From Pelagihabitans sp947500445 (GTDB taxonomy: Bacteria > Bacteroidota > Bacteroidia > Flavobacteriales > Flavobacteriaceae), in NCBI RefSeq assembly GCF_050589625.1, contig NZ_JBNGOP010000017.1:1-64000 (forward strand): 64,000 nucleotides of DNA. The letters run 5' to 3'. Position 1 is the first letter of the stretch. The number at the start of each line of letters is the position of its first letter. Both the position numbers and the translations under genes were made by a program. Of this stretch, positions 60,247-64,000 are shown piece after piece. The notes under the pieces were generated by a model. It saw only the letters and a program-made list of their open reading frames with translations. It did not search any database and had not been told where the DNA came from.

Positions 60247-62205
60247 ATGAAAAAAGTAAAGCGTTTTTTAAAGTATGTAGGATGGTTTATGCTCGCGGTT
60301 CTAGTCATCGGTTTTATAGCGTTAGGTATCTATTATATCAAATGGAACAATACCTCGAAAGAAAATCTTGCCCTTTTGGGGAGCAAGGCACCGCTCATTA
60401 AAAATGATGGCCTTTCCTTTCGAGACCTCAACAAAAACCGACGTTTGGATGTTTATGAGGACCGACGCCGACCCGTTGCACAACGTGTGGAAAATTTGCT
60501 GGGACAAATGAACTTGGAGGAAAAGGCCGGACTCTTGTTCATCGACATTATAGCTATGGGACCGGAGGGCGAACTGAATGAAGTACCCAGCTTTAAAGAT
60601 CCGATCACCTTTGCGTTCGATGCAAATTCCACCTTTGTCGTCCAAAATAAAATGAGCCATTTTAATATTGTTCAAGCACCCGAGGATCCCAAGGTGATGG
60701 TGCGTTGGAACAATAATATACAAGAAATGGGCGAGCGTACCCGTTTGGGGATACCCATTACCATTGCCTCCGACCCTCGGCACGGTGTTCGGGACAATCC
60801 CGGTGCCGGAATCGAGTCCGGTATATTTTCGGAATGGCCCTCCCCGTTGGGATTGGCCGCCACCCGAGATAGCGTTTTGGTACAAGAATTCGGTAGTATT
60901 GCCAATAAGGAGTACCGGGCCGTAGGCATCCGCTTGGCCCTCCACCCTACCGCAGATTTGGCCACGGAACCCCGATGGTCCCGAATCAGTGACACGTTTG
61001 GGGAGGGCGCGGAACTGAGCGCACGGTTGACCGCTGCGTATTTAAAAGGATTTCAAGGGGACTCCACAGGAATCAGTACGGAAAGTGTGGCCTGTATGAC
61101 CAAACACTTCACTGGTGGCGGACCCCAAAAAGACGGTATGGACGCCCATTTCGCCAGCGGAAAAGAACAAGTATACCCCGGGGACAATTTTGCCTACCAT
61201 TTGATTCCCTTTGAAGCGGCCATTGCCCAAAAAACGGCTTTTATGATGCCCTATTACGGAATTCCGGTTGATCAGACCAAGGAAAAAGTGGCCTTTGGTT
61301 TTAACAAGGAAATCATTACCGGACTGCTACGCAACACCTATGCCTATGATGGCATCATCTGCACCGACTGGGCCATTATCAGCGATACGTTTGCCAAACC
61401 GGCCTCGGATTGGGGAATGGAAGACAGTACCCCTTTGGAAAAAGTACAGAAAGTGATCGATGCCGGTTGTGATATGTTCGGCGGTGAAGCGTTGCCCGAA
61501 CTTGTGGTGCAATTGGTACAGGAAAAAAAGATTTCGGAAGAACGACTGAACGCCTCGGTACGTCGTGTATTGAAAAACAAATTCGACCTTGGCCTTTTTG
61601 ACAATCCCTACGTGAACGAAAAGGATGTGAACAGCTTACGAAGTACAGCATTCATGGCAAAGGGAAAACAGGCGCAGCGCCGTTCGCTCACCTTGCTCAA
61701 AAACGAAAAAGAACTGCTTCCCCTATCTAAAAAAAGCAAGGTCTACCTCCAAGGTTTCAACGATGGATTTTCCTATCCCGATCTTTCCCAAACCGATGAT
61801 CCCGAAGATGCGGATTATATCATTTTAAAATTGAATACTCCGTACGAGCCCGGAAACGGTTCTTTTTTGGAACGTTTTTTCAAACAGGGCCGTTTGGACT
61901 TTCCCGAAAAAGAAAGGGATGCCCTCCTTGATTTGATTTCAAAAAAACCCACCATTACGGTACTTTCCATAGACCGACCACCGGTTATACCCGAGATCGA
62001 CTTTGCCAGTACAGCGGTCATAGCCGATTTTTTTGCCTCGGAAAACATAATTTTAGATCTGATTACGGGAAAATTCGGTCCAACGGGAAAATTGCCCTTG
62101 GAAATCCCCTCTTCCATGGAAGCGGTGAAGGCCCAAAAAGAGGACCTACCCTACGATTCGGCTTCCCCGCTCTACACCTTCGGTCATGGGTTGGGTTATC
62201 AATAG
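60247..62205 (+). CDS. Membrane-anchored glycoside hydrolase family 3 protein
   Basis: 652 residues: N-terminal membrane anchor (YVGWFMLAVLVIGFIALGIYYI), a Ca-binding-like DLNKNRRLDVYED linker, then GH3 N domain (LGQMNLEEKAGLLF, GIPITIASDPRHGVRD, SEWPSPLGLAATRD, SVACMTKHFTGGGPQKDGMDAH) with the nucleophile Asp in YDGIICTDWAII, and a C-terminal (alpha/beta) sandwich domain (GKQAQRRSLTLLKNEKELLPL, KFGPTGKLPLEIPSS). Probably a beta-glucosidase or related exo-enzyme facing the periplasm. Position directly behind TolC in an efflux operon is unusual and suggests co-regulation. Confidence 0.9.
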   Translation: MKKVKRFLKYVGWFMLAVLVIGFIALGIYYIKWNNTSKENLALLGSKAPLIKNDGLSFRDLNKNRRLDVYEDRRRPVAQRVENLLGQMNLEEKAGLLFIDIIAMGPEGELNEVPSFKDPITFAFDANSTFVVQNKMSHFNIVQAPEDPKVMVRWNNNIQEMGERTRLGIPITIASDPRHGVRDNPGAGIESGIFSEWPSPLGLAATRDSVLVQEFGSIANKEYRAVGIRLALHPTADLATEPRWSRISDTFGEGAELSARLTAAYLKGFQGDSTGISTESVACMTKHFTGGGPQKDGMDAHFASGKEQVYPGDNFAYHLIPFEAAIAQKTAFMMPYYGIPVDQTKEKVAFGFNKEIITGLLRNTYAYDGIICTDWAIISDTFAKPASDWGMEDSTPLEKVQKVIDAGCDMFGGEALPELVVQLVQEKKISEERLNASVRRVLKNKFDLGLFDNPYVNEKDVNSLRSTAFMAKGKQAQRRSLTLLKNEKELLPLSKKSKVYLQGFNDGFSYPDLSQTDDPEDADYIILKLNTPYEPGNGSFLERFFKQGRLDFPEKERDALLDLISKKPTITVLSIDRPPVIPEIDFASTAVIADFFASENIILDLITGKFGPTGKLPLEIPSSMEAVKAQKEDLPYDSASPLYTFGHGLGYQ

Positions 62206-62260
62206 ACCGTTTGTAGCGGCAACGACAAGACAACAACAGGAAGTCGAAGGGTTTTCAAAA

Positions 62261-62686
62261 CTAGTTCGATTCCAATAGATCCCGTACTCTTTTGAAGAAA
62301 AGGAGACCGGTTTTGCTGGATTGCCTAAAAAGGTTTGAATTTTCAAAAAACTGGTTGAACTGGTGTTTTCTAAAAAGTTGCCGTTCCTCTTTGGAAATAA
62401 ACTCGTAGAACCCCATATTCCAATTATCGAAAAGCCGCTGATCGGTATTGTCCTCCATTAGCAAGGACACTTCGGCATGGCGCTGATCATGACGTATTTT
62501 TTGGAACAGCCCGTCCACCACTTGGTAATCGCCCTCCAGTATTTGAACGAACTGCCTTTCATGGTACAACAAACATCCGGTAATCCCATGTTCCGCATTG
62601 TAACTCCTTGACCCCTCCAACATCTGATACACCTGAATCGAATCGAAAGAATCCAATGCTCGGGACGTATAAATAATAGAATGCAT
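62261..62686 (-). CDS. Short BLUF photoreceptor protein
   Basis: 141 residues from the ATG at 62686 (MHSIIYTSRA); an upstream in-frame start adds 7 basic residues. The BLUF flavin-binding set is conserved: Tyr6, Asn30 (SRSYNAEHG), Gln48 (RQFVQILEG), Trp89 and Met91 (WNMGF), the same spacing as in cyanobacterial PixD (8, 32, 50, 91, 93). Binds FAD and senses blue light. No effector domain follows, so it must act through a partner protein. Lies between the GH3 gene and an AraC regulator. Confidence 0.9.
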   Translation of the reverse strand: MHSIIYTSRALDSFDSIQVYQMLEGSRSYNAEHGITGCLLYHERQFVQILEGDYQVVDGLFQKIRHDQRHAEVSLLMEDNTDQRLFDNWNMGFYEFISKEERQLFRKHQFNQFFENSNLFRQSSKTGLLFFKRVRDLLESN

Positions 62687-63021
62687 AAAACGCTTTATAA
62701 TTATCAAAAACTCATACCGGAACTATAGACCGGCCAGGGTCGCCATTTTCGGTCCGGACCATAAACCATATATCCGTTCGATTTTGAAGCTTTGGTATCC
62801 CTAGTACGCACAGCTTTCGTTTTTGATAAAAAGCCATACGCCGGAGCGATAAAAAACGATCGCTTGTTAACCTCCTTGAGGTCTTACAAAAAAAGAATAA
62901 CACGCTTCATAAATAGGCAAAACCCTTATATGTTTCGAAAGATATTAATTTGATATGAAATGAGCAGAAATTTTTAGTTTCTTTATTTTCTGTAGACTAC
63001 AAAATTTTAAACAGACAAAAT
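62687..63021. other. 335-bp spacer upstream of the BLUF gene
   Basis: No supported gene or strong hairpin. A 63-codon minus frame (62712-62903) has no recognisable features. AT-rich right part (62930-63021) lies 3' of the AraC gene and may hold its terminator, but no clear stem-loop was seen. The BLUF promoter must be in here; no exact TAnnTTTG match was found. Confidence 0.4.
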
Positions 63022-64000
63022 TTATGCTTTTACGGAATATCTTTCGTTAAAAACCATGTTCTTGTATGCTTTAGGACTGCAGCGGTACTTCGCTTTAAAA
63101 ATTTTACAGAAGTAACTCCTGCTGGTAAATCCGATTGCATATACCACTTCGGATACGTTCATGTCCGTGGTACGGATCAAATGCTCTCCCTTGACCAACC
63201 TACAGTCGCGAATAAATTCGCCAACGGTCATATGATAGATGTATTTGAACCCCTTTTGCATTTTGGAGGCGGACAGTCCGGACTTTCTGCACAGGCTATC
63301 TACCGAATGTTGTATTTCCGGATAGTTCTTTACGAAATCCCCGATTTCCGTTATCATTTTTAAGGAGTTTTTTGATAGACCACTGGTCGGTTCGCTCCCA
63401 TACAATAAATCGATATTGAACTGTTCGATCTGTTTCGCTAAAATCAAATGGCAAATGCCCTCGAACTGCATCAATGTCGATAGTTCATTGACATATTTTG
63501 CATTTTCCAAAAGTTTGATCAGCTCCGCTATTTCTAAATTGATACGCCCTAATTGAAAGAAACCGGGGTTTTCGTCGAAGGTGTCCAACATGGCAATCGT
63601 TTTTCCATAGGAACGATCATCCTTGGAATCAAAATTTTGTTGGTACATGTCCTTGTTCAGTTGAATCAAATTCAAAACCAGTCGTTCTCCCTTAACGATC
63701 CGCAAGGTACTTGCGGTCTCCTGCATATTGGAGGCCACCGCCGTTTGCAATTCTTCTAACTTGGAAAGCCGTTCGATTCCCTCGAATTTGTGAAAGCAGT
63801 TCCCTGTAAAACAATATAAAAAATAAATTAGGCCGCCTACCGATCGATCCATTTTAATGTCGCGGTTCTCATTTAACACGATATCGAATTCCATGGCCAT
63901 CAAACCCTCATCAAAACAAACACAACGTACTTCTCCTTCACCCAAATTTTCTTTCACCCGTAGTACCTGAATACCGTTTTGATAGGTGATATCACCCGGC
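63022..64000 (-). CDS. AraC family transcriptional regulator (5' end beyond window)
   Basis: At least 325 codons, open to the window edge, so the true start lies outside; an internal GTG at 63957 is not the start because the upstream in-frame residues (PGDITYQNGIQVLRVKENLG) match the paralogue at 44566-45600 (ERWGEHILTVDNGNAKG region). C-terminal AraC HTH: HSVDSLCRKSGLSASKMQKGFKYIYHMTVGEFIRDCRLVKGEHLIRTTDMNVSEVVYAIGFTSRSYFCKIFKAKYRCSPKAY. N-terminal sensing domain of unknown ligand (GLIYFLYCFTGNCFHKFEG). Its target genes are not evident from the window. Confidence 0.9.
   Translation of the reverse strand, partial: PGDITYQNGIQVLRVKENLGEGEVRCVCFDEGLMAMEFDIVLNENRDIKMDRSVGGLIYFLYCFTGNCFHKFEGIERLSKLEELQTAVASNMQETASTLRIVKGERLVLNLIQLNKDMYQQNFDSKDDRSYGKTIAMLDTFDENPGFFQLGRINLEIAELIKLLENAKYVNELSTLMQFEGICHLILAKQIEQFNIDLLYGSEPTSGLSKNSLKMITEIGDFVKNYPEIQHSVDSLCRKSGLSASKMQKGFKYIYHMTVGEFIRDCRLVKGEHLIRTTDMNVSEVVYAIGFTSRSYFCKIFKAKYRCSPKAYKNMVFNERYSVKA

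Noticed and set aside
1..64000. tRNA, rRNA or known riboswitch
   Set aside because: No TpsiC-like GGTTCGAATCC block, cloverleaf-like arrangement or recognisable riboswitch core was found while reading either strand.

Overview
The window looks like chromosomal DNA of a marine member of the Flavobacteriaceae (Bacteroidota), in the broad neighbourhood of Zobellia, Maribacter or Arenibacter; the genus is inferred from gene content, not demonstrated. The signs are a type IX secretion C-terminal sorting domain on a large glycoside hydrolase, Bacteroidota-style promoters (TTG or TTTG, about 17-23 bases, TAnnTTTG), few Shine-Dalgarno-like sites, a lipoprotein TamA variant (TamL) paired with TamB, head-GIN-domain proteins, and an isomerase route for xylose. 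I see no rRNA, tRNA, CRISPR array, insertion sequence with a transposase, or prophage.

Layout. 0-6.5 kb: an AIM24-like and DUF4442 pair, then a DUF4870 / NTF2-like / PadR / PspC envelope-stress operon. Two inverted copies of a roughly 190-bp MITE-like element bracket that operon, and a dyad over its promoter is a good candidate PadR operator. A GIN-domain lipoprotein follows. 6.5-14.3 kb: a secreted multidomain GH9 enzyme divergent from a membrane regulator (propeller, Y_Y_Y, AraC-type HTH) with no kinase. The shared spacer carries two direct repeats 21 bp apart. 14.5-20 kb: dipeptide epimerase translationally coupled to a BioF/KBL-like enzyme, thioredoxin reductase, an orphan LytTR regulator, and a lipoprotein of the formylglycine-generating-enzyme family. 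20.3-24.9 kb: xylulokinase and xylose isomerase divergent from an MFS sugar transporter, a compact pentose-use locus. 25.3-34.9 kb: nitroreductase, a hibernation factor, a tiny membrane protein, TamB-TamL and YihY. 34.9-39.9 kb: an HD domain fused to a Pycsar-effector-like membrane domain, downstream of a very large lipoprotein joining a degenerate phosphoesterase, a kinase-like segment and an Omp85-type barrel.

40-55 kb reads as a stress and osmotic-adaptation region: GIN protein, aldehyde dehydrogenase, YtxH/holin-like/small-protein operon, DUF3124 lipoprotein, AraC regulator, Dps, an operon of a cyclase-fold protein with DUF2254 and a flavodoxin-like protein, topoisomerase IB, MscS with TrkH, a Tudor-like protein and a PA2169-type four-helix bundle. 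55-62.2 kb: a MarR-controlled tripartite exporter (ATPase, HlyD-type adaptor, FtsX/DevC-type permease, TolC) followed directly by a membrane-anchored GH3 enzyme. 62.2-64 kb: a short BLUF photoreceptor and an AraC regulator cut by the window edge, which is a paralogue of the AraC regulator at 44.6-45.6 kb.

The strongest candidates for something undescribed are the HD-Pycsar-effector fusion next to the phosphoesterase/kinase-like/barrel protein, the kinase-less propeller regulator with its direct-repeat site, the MITE-bracketed PadR operon, and the exporter-GH3 operon. All functional statements rest on reading motifs by eye; no database search was run.
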